DNA of 64,000 bases from Lachancea mirantina (GCA_900074745.1 LT598466.1:930001-994000), one strand, 5' to 3'; counted from the stretch's first letter, positions 19,662 to 29,333 are shown. Notes: a model not told the origin generated them from the letters alone. Program-made: numbers and translations.

Positions 19662-20570
19662 TCACCACAGGGGATCTGACACGGGATTGTAGGTATTGCG
19701 GGCCGGGGTCGGCGTTTCTAGGGCTTGTGCCATTGACATGTAGGACTGTGCTGCGGCCGGTGGTGGATGTGAAGAAAGATGCGATGTCACGTGATCGCCT
19801 TTGTAAGCTGCTGGGCGTCGAGATGCGTTCTGGCAGTGGTCGCAGTGGGCCGGGGCGGCGGGCTGGGGGGCTTGTGGTGCAGACGCTGTGGGCACTGGGG
19901 GCGACACAGCTGCTGGATATGGTGCGGGTTGCGGTACCTCGAGTTTTTCCATGAGATCCAAAAGTTCTTTACGCAGAGAAAGTTTTCGGAGCTCGTTTTC
20001 GCGCTTGATGAGCAGTTTGCGTTTCAAGACGTCTATCTGGTCCTCCAGTCCCTTGAGTTCTGCGCTCTCCATCGTGAGGATGTCCTCTTCGTGTGCGGGA
20101 GCGTGTGTATGCCCGGGCGAATGCGCTCGCGCATGAAGAGGTGTAGATGCAGACGCGGAGCCCCTGACGAGCGCCGTCAGCGCATCCAATTTGTCGTAGA
20201 TGTCGCGAATACGGTTATCCGAGGCTGAGGGCTCGCTGGCCGCCGGTGGCTTGCCGATCTGAATCACTTCTGGCGGCGACACCGCGCCGCTTTGCGTGAG
20301 CCGCTTATTCAGCTCCGTGTACTTGACGAGTTTGCCTCGTAACGACGCCACGAGTACGTTCACTCGGTCCAGCTCCTCCTGTTTGCGCTCGAGCTGGGCG
20401 GTCAGCTCGCGGTTTTGTTTGATTAGCGTGTTGATCATTTGAGAGTTTACGCGATACTCTTCGGGCACGATTCTGTCGCCGCGATCGCCGGCACGGAACC
20501 GGTCCGACACGGGGTCCAAGGGATCACGGCCACGTGAGACGTACCGACGAGGAGTAGGAGACGCATTCAT
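19662..20570 (-). CDS. SPC42: Spindle pole body central-plaque protein Spc42
   Basis: This 302-residue coiled-coil protein forms the crystalline layer of the spindle pole body. Starting at ATG 20570 it reads MNASPTPRRY, like S. cerevisiae MNGSPTPKRY. VPEEYRVNSQMINTLIKQNREL opens the long coiled coil (about 45-110). A second helical block, ESAELKGLEDQIDVLKRKLL, and a C-terminal CDHC pair plus ALETPTPARN tail also match. A longer frame from 20657 adds 29 basic residues, but the family start favours 20570. Two MCB sites lie upstream. The gene is more GC-rich than the average of the window. Confidence 0.88.
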   Translation of the reverse strand: MNASPTPRRYVSRGRDPLDPVSDRFRAGDRGDRIVPEEYRVNSQMINTLIKQNRELTAQLERKQEELDRVNVLVASLRGKLVKYTELNKRLTQSGAVSPPEVIQIGKPPAASEPSASDNRIRDIYDKLDALTALVRGSASASTPLHARAHSPGHTHAPAHEEDILTMESAELKGLEDQIDVLKRKLLIKRENELRKLSLRKELLDLMEKLEVPQPAPYPAAVSPPVPTASAPQAPQPAAPAHCDHCQNASRRPAAYKGDHVTSHLSSHPPPAAAQSYMSMAQALETPTPARNTYNPVSDPLW

Positions 20571-21182
20571 GGTTGAGTTGTTGCCGCTGTGTGTGTGATT
20601 GCGTGCGATGCGCCCTGTGCTCCTTTTCTTTACGCGTTTGGGCGGCTTGTTGTGCAAAGACGCGTCGTGGATTGTTTATGTGGTCTTGAGTTGAGCACTA
20701 CGAACGAATTAGTTTAGAGTGACCATTATTCGAGATCGGGTTCGCGGCTAATTATTATCACTATGAACGTAAATACCCGTAATTACTCATCCGCATGTAG
20801 TTATGTAGTCCACTTGACTGGCATTTTTACGATATGAGAGTGCTTTAGGTTGCTCGATACTCACCGCTGATGATCCGGTATATGGAAACCATTAATTGAG
20901 GTACTACTCACTGCTTAAGTCTGAGACTCATGCTAGCTTTAGGGACGAAGCCGGGAGTTCGTGAAATGGTCATTTCTCACGAGTAGGATTCGTGATATTC
21001 GACGATTTAATCACGTTCAATCGGCAATGTGGACTTAGCCGCGAACATTTTGCACATCTTTTCAAATTGATCAACTGCTACCTATGTACCCATCGCGCTC
21101 AGTCATTATTTCACCATTCGCGGCTCACCTGAGCCTTAGCATAATCGTTTCGAAATTTAAAGTATATTAGTACGTATATCCA
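20571..21182. other. SPC42 promoter and FLR1-A downstream region
   Basis: No gene is seen. SPC42's two MCBs lie in the first 100 bp. The last 45 bp (from 21140) are homologous to the 3' flank of the second FLR1 copy. Confidence 0.5.
20632..20665. promoter_or_regulatory. Two MCB sites upstream of SPC42
   Basis: ACGCGT occurs at 20632-20637 and 20660-20665, 62 and 90 bp upstream of the SPC42 ATG. MCB is the binding site of the G1/S factor MBF. SPC42 transcription is cell-cycle regulated in yeast, so the sites are plausible. Confidence 0.6.
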
Positions 21183-22913
21183 TTAGTTAGCGTATTGAGA
21201 CCTACCGCGAAGTTTTGGTCCAATTCTATACAACACGAAGGGGATTGCCGCAAGTGCGATACAGAAAAACCCTACCAAGGAAGAACCCCATCCGACTGGG
21301 TATTTTTCACTCCCCAGATTCTTGTACATGGCTTGACCGAAAAGTGGGAACGCACATGCAAACCCGGCACGCGCGAAACCATTTCCTGCAAAAACGGAAG
21401 CCAAATAACGAGGATAACTAATTGCCAAATACGCGAACGAAGCTTGGAAAAGATTGAAGACGTTCAACACGAAAAAAACTTCGGCAATGATGGGCAAAAT
21501 CCAGTGCACGCCAGCAGCCCACCCAAAAAGGAACAACGACAATGGCAATGCCCAGCACACGTACATCGCCAGTAGAAGGAATGCCTCTGGGGTGAAAGTA
21601 TTGTTCTTGAATTTAGGTGCGATGACTTTAGCAAGGAAAACCAGCAGTGAGATGTACGCAATTACGCAACCGACGCAAAACCCCATGTAGGCAAGTCCCA
21701 TTTCGACTAATGTGAAATGGTAGATCCCGATGAACACGAGAGGAAAGGCTTCGAAGAACAGGTAAAAAGCACCGTAACAAAGCGCAATGTAGATGTCGAA
21801 CGCGAGAACGGCCGGCTCCAAAGCCATGATTTTTAAAGGACGATAGAAAGTGTCCAATAGAATGTCCTTGAATTCGATATGACTGTCAGCGCGTTCTTGT
21901 TTGGTGTAGTAACGCGCGTCGCCAGTCGCTTTTCTCAGCCTGCGAGCACGACGGTACAAAATGTTTTCATGTTGGGTTTCGGGGAAGAAGAAGATCAAGA
22001 CGATCGAGGTCGCAGCGCAGAGCCACATTAGAAGCCAGAAGATGAATCGCCAGCCCTTGGCGACGACCATGGCGGCACCGAGTAAGGGCGCGAGCACTGG
22101 CGCCGCGACTGCGCCAATGGCCCACAAACCGACAAAAACGGGCACGATCTGGGGGTCAACAAAGTCACCGAGACTAGCGGCACCCGTCGCCAGCGAGGGC
22201 GAGCACAATATACCACTGATGAATCGGATCACGACGAGCCCGCCGATGTTGTTGACCGTGGCGGCACCGACTTGGAAGATCATGAACGCGAGCAGCGTGA
22301 AGATGTATATTTGCTGGCGGCCAATGATCGCCACCTCAGACAAAGGCGAGAAGATCATGGGACCCAGCCCGTAACCTAGCACGTACATGGACAGGTTGAG
22401 GGTGCCAACGACGTGGCCCACGTGGAAATCGTGCTGGATCTGCTCTTGGCCCGGCGTGTAGATGGACGCGCCCATGTACGTCACGCACGTGAGCAGCATG
22501 ATCTGGAAAACGACCAGGCCCTTCTTGCCCTTGCTCCAGTTCATTGGGTTTTCCGGATCGTCTGCGCCGTTCCACCCAACGAGAAACGGATCCACGTCGC
22601 GGTCCGACGTTTGGTTCGACGCCTTTTCGGCGTCATTTTTTTCGAGGTCTACCGACGCCGACGCAGACCCGGACCCCGTTGCAGAAGCAGTGTCTGTGTC
22701 TACGTCTTGTACGACATCGCCGGGCAGTTCACCGTTTGAGTCTTCATGTGGTTTGGCGCGGCCCTCTTCGGCCAGCTCTACAGCGGCAAGCCCATCGACG
22801 TCATCGGTCTTAGCCCCTGCCTGCTGTTCTTGAAAATTGTGTGGTAGTTTGACAAGCCCTGTCAACTCGAGCAAGTCAACGGCAAACGAGTTTCTGAATT
22901 TTTCCACGTACAT
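21183..22913 (-). CDS. FLR1: Flr1-type multidrug exporter, copy A
   Basis: This 576-residue DHA1-family MFS drug:H+ antiporter of the plasma membrane exports fluconazole, benomyl and similar compounds. A cytosolic N-terminal tail of about 150 residues is followed by twelve membrane segments. DPFLVGWNGADDPENPMNWS before TM1 and ASIYTPGQEQIQHDF after it are Flr1 signatures. An open frame continues 17 codons upstream but lacks an ATG; the first ATG (22913, MYVEKFRNSF) matches the Flr1 N-terminus. It is inserted between SPC42 and PHD1, which are neighbours in yeast. A near-identical inverted paralogue lies at 52870-54579. Confidence 0.92.
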   Translation of the reverse strand: MYVEKFRNSFAVDLLELTGLVKLPHNFQEQQAGAKTDDVDGLAAVELAEEGRAKPHEDSNGELPGDVVQDVDTDTASATGSGSASASVDLEKNDAEKASNQTSDRDVDPFLVGWNGADDPENPMNWSKGKKGLVVFQIMLLTCVTYMGASIYTPGQEQIQHDFHVGHVVGTLNLSMYVLGYGLGPMIFSPLSEVAIIGRQQIYIFTLLAFMIFQVGAATVNNIGGLVVIRFISGILCSPSLATGAASLGDFVDPQIVPVFVGLWAIGAVAAPVLAPLLGAAMVVAKGWRFIFWLLMWLCAATSIVLIFFFPETQHENILYRRARRLRKATGDARYYTKQERADSHIEFKDILLDTFYRPLKIMALEPAVLAFDIYIALCYGAFYLFFEAFPLVFIGIYHFTLVEMGLAYMGFCVGCVIAYISLLVFLAKVIAPKFKNNTFTPEAFLLLAMYVCWALPLSLFLFGWAAGVHWILPIIAEVFFVLNVFNLFQASFAYLAISYPRYLASVFAGNGFARAGFACAFPLFGQAMYKNLGSEKYPVGWGSSLVGFFCIALAAIPFVLYRIGPKLRGRSQYAN

Positions 22914-23052
22914 TGCCGACTTGATTGATGTTGTAGTTTGTCTCTGAACTTGCAAGGTAGACACTCAGCTATAGCTTTGCAATTGCTCTGTTCAAATACT
23001 CTTCGCCATCTCCAGCTCCCTGCGCCTCAGCGCGGTACTGTGACTTCGTCAC

Positions 23053-23059
23053 TTAGTAA
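23053..23059 (-). promoter_or_regulatory. Yap1 response element upstream of FLR1-A
   Basis: The reverse strand reads TTACTAA, the Yap1 site, 140 bp upstream of the ATG. The same site is kept at the matching place in copy B. FLR1 is a classic Yap1 target in S. cerevisiae. Confidence 0.65.
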
Positions 23060-23230
23060 TGGTGCATCGGCCTAAACGCGGACATGGCCTACCCCTAGCA
23101 ACGAGTCCTTTCAGAGGTCCCTTTTGCCGCGAGAGTCCCTTAGCGCTGCAGCTAGTGGAAGTAATCCCGTCTTAGATGCGTGTTTACAAATCTCGATGCC
23201 CTCGAAGTCAGCGGGTTTCCGCAATTGTCT

Positions 23231-23238
23231 TCCGCGGT
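23231..23238 (-). promoter_or_regulatory. Degenerate Pdr1/Pdr3-type site of FLR1-A
   Basis: The reverse strand reads ACCGCGGA, one base off the PDRE TCCGCGGA. It aligns with the perfect PDRE at 52604-52611 in copy B. Confidence 0.45.
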
Positions 23239-23554
23239 CCTAACACGGAGAACAACCCGAAAAGTGGTCGTCGCGCGTGACTCCGGAGACCGGGCCCTAC
23301 TTTACGTTGCCGGGTAAGACTCATACTCAGAACGAAAAAGGTGAGTCGCAAATGAGTTGTCGCGAAGGCGTTTTTTTTCCTCGAGCCGGCCAAGGGGTTG
23401 TAACACGTCGAGAATTGTCTAGAGCATCGTGTGCGGCTCGGGACGTAACCTATATCAACAAGCTTTTGGTTGTTGGTCGATGTGATTTCAGCTGAACCCC
23501 AGGCGGGCTGACTGAGATCATCGAGGAAGTACAAGAATGGCACTGTTTTTTGCG

Positions 23555-23586
23555 ACGCGTGTCCGCGACGCGTAGCGGGCACGCGT
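23555..23586. promoter_or_regulatory. Three MCB-type ACGCGT sites at 13-bp spacing
   Basis: ACGCGT starts at 23555, 23568 and 23581, each exactly 13 bp apart, with GCG/CGC flanks. The cluster lies about 640 bp upstream of FLR1-A and just past the PHD1/SOK2 stop. Its target gene is unclear. Confidence 0.5.
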
Positions 23587-23691
23587 CGCACAGAATGCTG
23601 CCCCACGATACAGAAAAAGACCTATGTGTAGGTTTCGAGACCCAAGAGCGCAGGGTCACGTAACGCTTACGTATGTACCTCCTCCCGGCGT

Positions 23692-25359
23692 CTATGCGTG
23701 TCCGTGGGTTTCTGGCAGCTCTGCGTCGTGCACGGGGCCGTCACCGCCCATTGTCTTTGTGACGCCGTGGTCCACGGACGCACCCGCGGCCGCGGCTGCG
23801 GCGGCTGCCGCCGCAGCCGCCGGCGGCGAAACTGACCCAGGCGCAACCCCGGCGCTCGGATCGCGGTCCGGGATGCTGTCCGCGGCTGTGACGCCCGGAA
23901 CGCCCGGAACGCCGCCGCTGGCGTCAGCCAGCGGCGTATGCACGGCAGGAGCAAGCGAGCCCCGCCCGTACGGCGAGTCGACCGAGTGGTACCCGTACGC
24001 GGCCGGGGGCGGCAGCGCCGCGCCCTGGTCTTGGTACACGTGCACGGGGTCGGCGGCGGCCGAATGGTAATGCTGGGGTTGCTGGGTGTGCAGGTGGTGC
24101 AGGCCGCCGCCGTGGTGCGCGGCCCCGGACGAAAGGCCCGGCACCAGCGTCGTCGAGGACGCGCCCTGCTGGATGACGCTCTGGATGTCGCGCACAAACA
24201 GCGGGAACAGCAGGTCCGCGATCTTCTCGCGCTGCGCCATGGCGAGCGCGCGGTCGAACGGAATCCACACGCCCTTGAGATGCATCGACCCGATCTTGAC
24301 CACGTGCCGGATCTTTTCCGCCTTCAAGATCCCGTCCCGGCGGCCCCGCGTCATCCGCGCCACGTTCAGCAGCTTGGTGCCGTTGATCATGTCGTTGTCC
24401 GCGCGCCGCACGACCGAGACCCCGTTCGCCTCCACCTGGTAGCAGAGCGTGTTTTCGTCCGCCCACATGGTCGTGGTGACGCGCGGCCGCGCGGCGGCCG
24501 CGGGAGCCGCGGCTCCCATGCTGGACGCAGATCCGGACACCGACACAGACCCGGCCGCCGATCCGTACGCGCTTGCCGCGGCGCCGGGCTCGGGCCCGCC
24601 GTACAGCCCGTGCATCAGCGGCATCTGGTGCGCGGGCGTCTGTGGGTGCTGCTGCACCTGCGACGCGGTGTCGGCGGCTATCGCGCCCAGCGCGCCGAGC
24701 GCGTCGGTCGAATGCAGCTGCTGGTATCTCCGCCTAGCGCCGGGCGACGCGCCCGCGCCCGCGCCCGCCGCCGCCGCGGCTGCGGCGTTCTCTTCGTGCG
24801 GGCCGCCGTAGGGCTGCTGCTTGGCCTGGAACCCGGGGTACTGGTAGCCCGCGGACGACCCGTAATGCCGGAAGTACGACGCCGCGTGCGCCTTGCTGTC
24901 TGGGTCTTCGCCGGCCATTAGCCCGGCCGGCGCCGCGTACGACGGAAAGTAGCCGTAGGGGGAGTACCCGTAGGGCTGCACCTCCGCGGCAGACGGGTAG
25001 TGCCAGTAGTACCCAGCCGCGGCGGGCTGTGCCTGCTGCTGCGGCGGCTGCGCGGAGCCCGGGTGACCCGGCTCGCCCGCGCCGTGGCCACGTGACGCGT
25101 CCTGCGCGGCGGCGCCCGCGCCGCCGCCGCCGTTGTAGTACGCGTACACCTGCGGGCTGTTCCCGTACTGCCAGTGGTCGTGCGCGACGTACGGGTAGGG
25201 GCTGTTAGTCGCGGCCATCTGCTGGCCGTGTGCCTGCTGTAGCTGGGGCATGAACCCCGGCGACTTGTTGTGCTGCTGCTGCTGCTGTGACTGTGACTGC
25301 GACTGTGACTGCTGCTGCGGCTGGCCGTGAGCTGTGTACTGAAGATGTTCGTTAGGCAT
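23692..25359 (-). CDS. PHD1/SOK2: APSES-domain transcription factor (Phd1/Sok2 ancestor)
   Basis: This 555-residue DNA-binding regulator of filamentous growth and cAMP/PKA responses starts at ATG 25359 ([13 protein letters not shown]). An upstream open stretch has only NTG codons. The N-terminal half is low complexity: poly-Gln/Ser-Gln near residues 14-32, then Ala, Gly, Tyr and Pro-rich stretches. The APSES domain (about 294-397) reads [21 protein letters not shown]...[21 protein letters not shown] poly-Ala run of about 12 lies near the C-terminus. It is the single pre-duplication ancestor of PHD1 (YKL043W) and SOK2 (YMR016C), matching both neighbour sets. It is extremely GC-rich, which generates long spurious frames on the other strand. 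Confidence 0.9.
   Translation of the reverse strand: MPNEHLQYTAHGQPQQQSQSQSQSQQQQQHNKSPGFMPQLQQAHGQQMAATNSPYPYVAHDHWQYGNSPQVYAYYNGGGGAGAAAQDASRGHGAGEPGHPGSAQPPQQQAQPAAAGYYWHYPSAAEVQPYGYSPYGYFPSYAAPAGLMAGEDPDSKAHAASYFRHYGSSAGYQYPGFQAKQQPYGGPHEENAAAAAAAGAGAGASPGARRRYQQLHSTDALGALGAIAADTASQVQQHPQTPAHQMPLMHGLYGGPEPGAAASAYGSAAGSVSVSGSASSMGAAAPAAAARPRVTTTMWADENTLCYQVEANGVSVVRRADNDMINGTKLLNVARMTRGRRDGILKAEKIRHVVKIGSMHLKGVWIPFDRALAMAQREKIADLLFPLFVRDIQSVIQQGASSTTLVPGLSSGAAHHGGGLHHLHTQQPQHYHSAAADPVHVYQDQGAALPPPAAYGYHSVDSPYGRGSLAPAVHTPLADASGGVPGVPGVTAADSIPDRDPSAGVAPGSVSPPAAAAAAAAAAAAGASVDHGVTKTMGGDGPVHDAELPETHGHA
25270..25320 (-). repeat. CAG/CAA-type trinucleotide tract in PHD1/SOK2
   Basis: The CTG/CTGTGA-rich plus strand encodes alternating Gln and Ser-Gln residues in the N-terminal tail. 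Such tracts commonly vary in length between strains. Confidence 0.7.
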
Positions 25360-25728
25360 GGTATGTATGTAGGATGTGCAGCGCACCGGATGCGGGACGT
25401 GCGTTAGGCCCACGCAGCGAAGGGCGCACGAAGCGCGTGTTTATATGCAGCGACAAAAATTTCACGCAGAGCGGCGCGGGGCGGCCACGTGACTGCGCCC
25501 GCCGGGCCGCCGTGCCTGGCGAAGGCGCCGCGACGCGCCGCGTCGCGCCGCGTCGCGATTGCGATAGCCGGCGCGGGGCGCGTCTTTACCCGGTTGGGAA
25601 GGGCGCCCGCAGGGCGCCCGCGTCCCTCTCTGGCCGCCGCCCCGCCGCCCGCCGCGCCCGCGTGCATTGTATATATCGCGGCCGTGCGCCGCGCGGCCCG
25701 CCCCAGCAGCGTCTGCGCAGCAGCCAAC
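25360..25728. other. PHD1/SOK2-STB4 divergent promoter, GC-rich
   Basis: This is a shared 5' region of about 370 bp with strong GC bias. It holds a direct repeat CGCCGCGTCG at 25536-25545 and 25546-25555. No gene is called; the open frames crossing it lack ATG starts or are antisense shadows. Confidence 0.5.
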
Positions 25729-27750
25729 ATGTCCGCATCCGTACACCCCGACGCGCAGCGCCAGCGCGCGCGCGTGCGCAAGGCGTGCGTCACGTGCAAA
25801 CGCAGAAAAGTCAAATGCGACGGAGACCAGCCCTGCAGCAACTGCGTGCGGCACGACGTCGTCTGCGTGTACGCGGCGCACGCGGCCGCGCAGGCACGCG
25901 CACAGGCACGCGAGGAGCCGATGCACGGATCTGCACAGACGTCCCCGTACGCGGGCGCCGGCGCGCCCGCGTCTGCCGCCGTGCCTTCGCCCTGGCAGAC
26001 GTTCTCGCCCGACAAGTACCGTTTCCACCGCCGGCCGCAAAACTTCCTACCGTTCTACCTGGGCCAGGCACTCCTGCAGGCAATCCCGCAGAATGTCGCG
26101 CGCGACCACGCGCTCGAGCCGCCGAGGGTCCAGAACTACGGCTGGAACATGTCCGGACGCCACTACCTCGGCCCCCAGCGGCTCGACTCCCCGCCCTGGC
26201 AATGGAACTTCGCCCGGCCCCTCGAGCGCGCCGTCGCGCTCAAGCTCGTCGACGTGTACTTCGCCCGCGTCAACCCGGTGCTCGCGCTCGTGCACGAGCG
26301 CGTGTTCCGGCAGCAGCTCCGCAGCGGCGTCCTCGACGAGCCCCAGGGCAGCAGCGATCTGTTCGCCGCGCTGTTGCACCTCATGATGGCGACCGCGCTC
26401 CGGTTCTGCGAGGGCCGGGCCGAGAACGAGCAGGTCATTTGGGACGAGGCGGAGCGCACCGCCGTGCCTGCAGGCACGGAGGAGCGGCTGTTCGCGTTCG
26501 CGTTCCGCGTCATCTCGCAGCTCTCGTTCGAATGGGAGTCCTTCGAGCTGATCCAGGGCTGGCTGCTAGTGGCCAGCTACCTGCGCACGTGCCACCGGCA
26601 AACGTCGTGCTGGCAGGCGCTGGGCCGGGCCATCCACATGTGCAACGGCATGGCGCTGTACCTGAACCGCTTCCCACAGAACCACAGTGCGTACGACGAG
26701 CAGCGCGCGCGCTACTGTTTCTGGGCGTGCTTCGTCGCGGACAAGATCTTCAGTTTCCAGATGGGTCGATTCCCGCAGCTGCCGGCGCCGTCGCCGCAGA
26801 TGGACGGCCCGCGCTGCAGCGGCGCGGAGGACTGGTTCACGCCGCAGGCGGTCGCCATGTGGGAGCTGTCGCTGATCGTGGCGGATTGCCAAAAACGGGA
26901 CGGGCAGGAGCTCACTATCGACGAGGCGCACGCGGTTTTGCTCCGGCTGGACCAGTGGGAGGCACGGCACGGCTGCGGTGACGCGGCCGGCGACGGTGCG
27001 CGCGACGGTGGCAGCGACGGTGGCAGCGACGCAGGCGGTCTTCTCGGCGACCTGTGCGGAGCACAGGTGTCGCTCACGTACGTCGACGTGCGGCTGACGC
27101 TCGAGCTACGGGGCGTTTTCCAGCTGATCGAGCCGCCCGGCGACGCAAGCGTCGCGCGCTACGCGCGCTACGCGACCCTCGAGGGCCTGGCGTCCGCGTG
27201 GCCGTTGAACGCGTCGGCGTTGCTGCGTTTTGGCAACCGGGCCGTCCGTCTGCTGCAAGCCGTGCGCGCAGATTCGCAGTTTTTCCAGCCTTGGTGGCTC
27301 AACCTTTCGTTGCTGTTCTCGGCCAATCTGGCCGGAATCGCGCTTACGCAAGCCGGAGTCAGGAGCACCGAGTCGCGCGAACTGATCGCCGTCTGTAGCG
27401 ACATGTGGGACTTCATCGCCGCGTCGCATCCGCAAAACCCGCCCAACATGGTCGGCGAGTGTCTGTGGTGCCTGAAAATGCTCGCGCACATGAGCTACCT
27501 GCGCATGAAGACGTGCTCGCAGGCGCTGAAGTCGCAGGTCGGGTTCGACCACAACGACAACTCGCTCAACCGCAACAAGTTTCGACAGTTCGGGAAAGTC
27601 GACGACGACCAATCGCCGGACTCTCGCCTCGCAACGCTCGACCAGGACCGGCAGGACGTGCACAATCCGTTTTACGACGCCGAAAACAATTTGCTTGCGC
27701 ATCTGCAATGGTTCGACCAATGGTACGACATCAACGCCCTGGACGGCTAG
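25729..27750 (+). CDS. STB4: Zn2Cys6 transcription factor, Stb4-like
   Basis: This 673-residue fungal binuclear-cluster transcription factor has its zinc cluster at about residues 20-48 (RKACVTCKRRKVKCDGDQPCSNCVRHDVVC). The fungal-specific middle homology region lies around 180-420. ATG 25729 is chosen: it is the first ATG with the cluster near the N-terminus, and the upstream GC-rich extension is low complexity. It is assigned as STB4 (YMR019W) because it lies between the SOK2 ancestor and FMS1. It is shorter than the yeast protein (949). A 12-bp repeat near 27000-27030 encodes Asp/Gly/Ser repeats. Its TAG overlaps the PRI2 stop within a single CTAG. Confidence 0.75.
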   Translation: MSASVHPDAQRQRARVRKACVTCKRRKVKCDGDQPCSNCVRHDVVCVYAAHAAAQARAQAREEPMHGSAQTSPYAGAGAPASAAVPSPWQTFSPDKYRFHRRPQNFLPFYLGQALLQAIPQNVARDHALEPPRVQNYGWNMSGRHYLGPQRLDSPPWQWNFARPLERAVALKLVDVYFARVNPVLALVHERVFRQQLRSGVLDEPQGSSDLFAALLHLMMATALRFCEGRAENEQVIWDEAERTAVPAGTEERLFAFAFRVISQLSFEWESFELIQGWLLVASYLRTCHRQTSCWQALGRAIHMCNGMALYLNRFPQNHSAYDEQRARYCFWACFVADKIFSFQMGRFPQLPAPSPQMDGPRCSGAEDWFTPQAVAMWELSLIVADCQKRDGQELTIDEAHAVLLRLDQWEARHGCGDAAGDGARDGGSDGGSDAGGLLGDLCGAQVSLTYVDVRLTLELRGVFQLIEPPGDASVARYARYATLEGLASAWPLNASALLRFGNRAVRLLQAVRADSQFFQPWWLNLSLLFSANLAGIALTQAGVRSTESRELIAVCSDMWDFIAASHPQNPPNMVGECLWCLKMLAHMSYLRMKTCSQALKSQVGFDHNDNSLNRNKFRQFGKVDDDQSPDSRLATLDQDRQDVHNPFYDAENNLLAHLQWFDQWYDINALDG

Positions 27751-29243
27751 TGCACGCCCTTCTGCAATTGTTTCGACCGTTCGTAGTACAGATTAGGATG
27801 CGCGATGTGCGTCTGGTCGTTGATTTCGACCCCGACTTGACCGCCGTGCGTCATCTCGAACACTTTTGTGCACGCTACCGTGTATTCCGTTCTGCGAACA
27901 CTGTCCAAAACGCTCGTTACTTGTGCCGGCGTGAGGTTCATGGCTTGCGACAGTTTTGCCGTCAGTCTTTCAACGTTCCAATCCCTGTAGGGGCAACCGT
28001 GATGTTCGCCGCGCGAAGGACGGGGTTTCGACAAAATCGTCCGGCAATCCCAAGGCTTGTAGTTGATCCGATTCCCTTCTAGACCGTAGTTGTGCCTGAA
28101 ATTATACCTGTACTCTTTGTTAAATTTGTCAATAGTAATGTACCCGCCACGCGTAAACGCATCCGACCAAAACTTCAGAGCCTCGTCGACGCCCATGCCG
28201 ATGCCTTTCAAAAAAAACGACAGTTGCTGACGGCCCTGGTACCGCAAATGGTGGTTTTTCTCTAACGCTTCCATGAGGTTTTCGGCGCAAAGCGGGAAAT
28301 TGTCTTTCACCTCGTGAGTGTGAACAGAAGCAGCGGTCACTTCGCCCTGCGAGGACTGTCCGAATTGCTCCTGGTGTTGAAAATCCGCAACCGTGTAGCC
28401 TGAAGACAAATGATGTAAAACTGGTAGGAGTCTGTCGTCTTCATTGAGCTTCGGTAAGTTCTGGAAAGTTGCTAAAAGATCCGCTTCTAATCGAGTGGCG
28501 AATTCGTTGGCAATGTGGTTTATCTGCTGCACCTGAGGCAGATACGCAAACCCTCTTTTCACGAAAACCTGTCTACTTCCTACTAGTTCCATTACGGACT
28601 CAAAAGGGAGCTTGATGAATCGCTCCTGTTTGAAGTACTGTCTCCTTTGGTTTTCATCTGTCAAATTCAGCTGAAACTGTAGAACTGGTGACATCGTCTG
28701 GTATAGTTGAGTAGCTAGCTCCTGTTTTTCTTCCTCGGTGATAAACTGCATATCCGGCAGCTTCAAATGTTCCACAAACCGCAACTGCTCATGAGAGGTC
28801 ATCATGTTAAAACGTATTTTGAAGAGCGCCGTTTCGACCCTTACAAACTTTTCCCTCAACTCCTTGGTCCTGCAAAAACATAGTCTCAGGATGAAATGCG
28901 AGTAGTAATCTTTTTTCCTGTCCTCAAGGTTGTCGGTGTTGAATGGCAGCAGCTTTTGGAAAAGTGGCTTTATGATCAGTTCCGTCTCTTTACCAGTTTT
29001 GCTACGCTGTATGCAGGACTCGATCTCCAAAAGAACTTTGAGACGGTCAATGGCCCATGTTTCGAATTGATCTAGCGTGATTTCACCTTGCGGTGGGAAT
29101 TCGTAGAATGACAATTTGGTTTCATATAAGCTGCTGTATAACTTCTGCTCTTCTTCTGCACCCTGTCCTCCTAATATCATACCATTGGGCGAATCGTCGA
29201 AATTCCTTCTTGAAGAGACACGTTTCTTGACCTGCCTAAACAT
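27747..29243 (-). CDS. PRI2: DNA primase large subunit
   Basis: This 498-residue subunit of the polymerase alpha-primase complex starts RNA primers at origins and Okazaki fragments. Start MFRQVKKRVSSRRNF at ATG 29243 matches the yeast N-terminus; the open frame reaches 29276 only with GTG. The C-terminal [4Fe-4S] domain retains its cysteines in FPLCAENLMEAL, YKPWDCRTILSKP, HHGCPYRDWN and YTVACTKVFEMTHG. It belongs to the YKL045W block next to DCW1. The divergent region with FMS1 carries two MCBs. The 3' end overlaps STB4 by four bases. Confidence 0.96.
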   Translation of the reverse strand: MFRQVKKRVSSRRNFDDSPNGMILGGQGAEEEQKLYSSLYETKLSFYEFPPQGEITLDQFETWAIDRLKVLLEIESCIQRSKTGKETELIIKPLFQKLLPFNTDNLEDRKKDYYSHFILRLCFCRTKELREKFVRVETALFKIRFNMMTSHEQLRFVEHLKLPDMQFITEEEKQELATQLYQTMSPVLQFQLNLTDENQRRQYFKQERFIKLPFESVMELVGSRQVFVKRGFAYLPQVQQINHIANEFATRLEADLLATFQNLPKLNEDDRLLPVLHHLSSGYTVADFQHQEQFGQSSQGEVTAASVHTHEVKDNFPLCAENLMEALEKNHHLRYQGRQQLSFFLKGIGMGVDEALKFWSDAFTRGGYITIDKFNKEYRYNFRHNYGLEGNRINYKPWDCRTILSKPRPSRGEHHGCPYRDWNVERLTAKLSQAMNLTPAQVTSVLDSVRRTEYTVACTKVFEMTHGGQVGVEINDQTHIAHPNLYYERSKQLQKGVH

Positions 29244-29333
29244 ATCTAAAGCTAGTTTTGAGGCGTTAGATCGCACTGATTAGTGTGTTCTACTTGCGCT
29301 AAGTCCTATGAATGGAGATGAACATTCAATTTC

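Larger units (their letters stand above)
21140..23238 (-). repeat. FLR1 duplication unit, copy A (inverted relative to B)
   Basis: Homology to 52604-54622 covers the whole gene, about 40 bp 3' of the stop and about 320 bp of promoter. An almost unchanged 33-bp block lies at 23183-23215 (copy B 52625-52657). The protein-coding parts are nearly identical in the C-terminal half and diverge in the N-terminal tail, where copy A has about ten extra residues. Confidence 0.85.
22914..23691. other. FLR1-A promoter and PHD1/SOK2 3' region
   Basis: No further gene is supported. The region holds the FLR1-A YRE, the degenerate PDRE and the triple ACGCGT cluster. Short frames at 23208-23659 overlap each other and look like chance. 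Confidence 0.5.

Noticed and set aside
19785-19795. GTCACGTG as centromere CDEI
   Set aside because: No adjacent AT-rich CDEII or CDEIII within 150 bp; same for other CACGTG sites at 8345, 48847 and 54751.
22914-22964. N-terminal extensions of FLR1-A and similar NTG-initiated extensions of FLR1-B, PRI2, MAC1, ANR2, DCW1, MRPL3, CSI1 and PHD1/SOK2
   Set aside because: They begin with GTG or TTG; the first ATG matches known N-termini of the families.
25374-26981. Long 535-codon plus-strand frame and other long frames on both strands at 23.7-27.7 kb
   Set aside because: These are shadows created by high GC content, antisense or out of phase to PHD1/SOK2 and STB4; low complexity Arg/Ala/Pro and no motifs.
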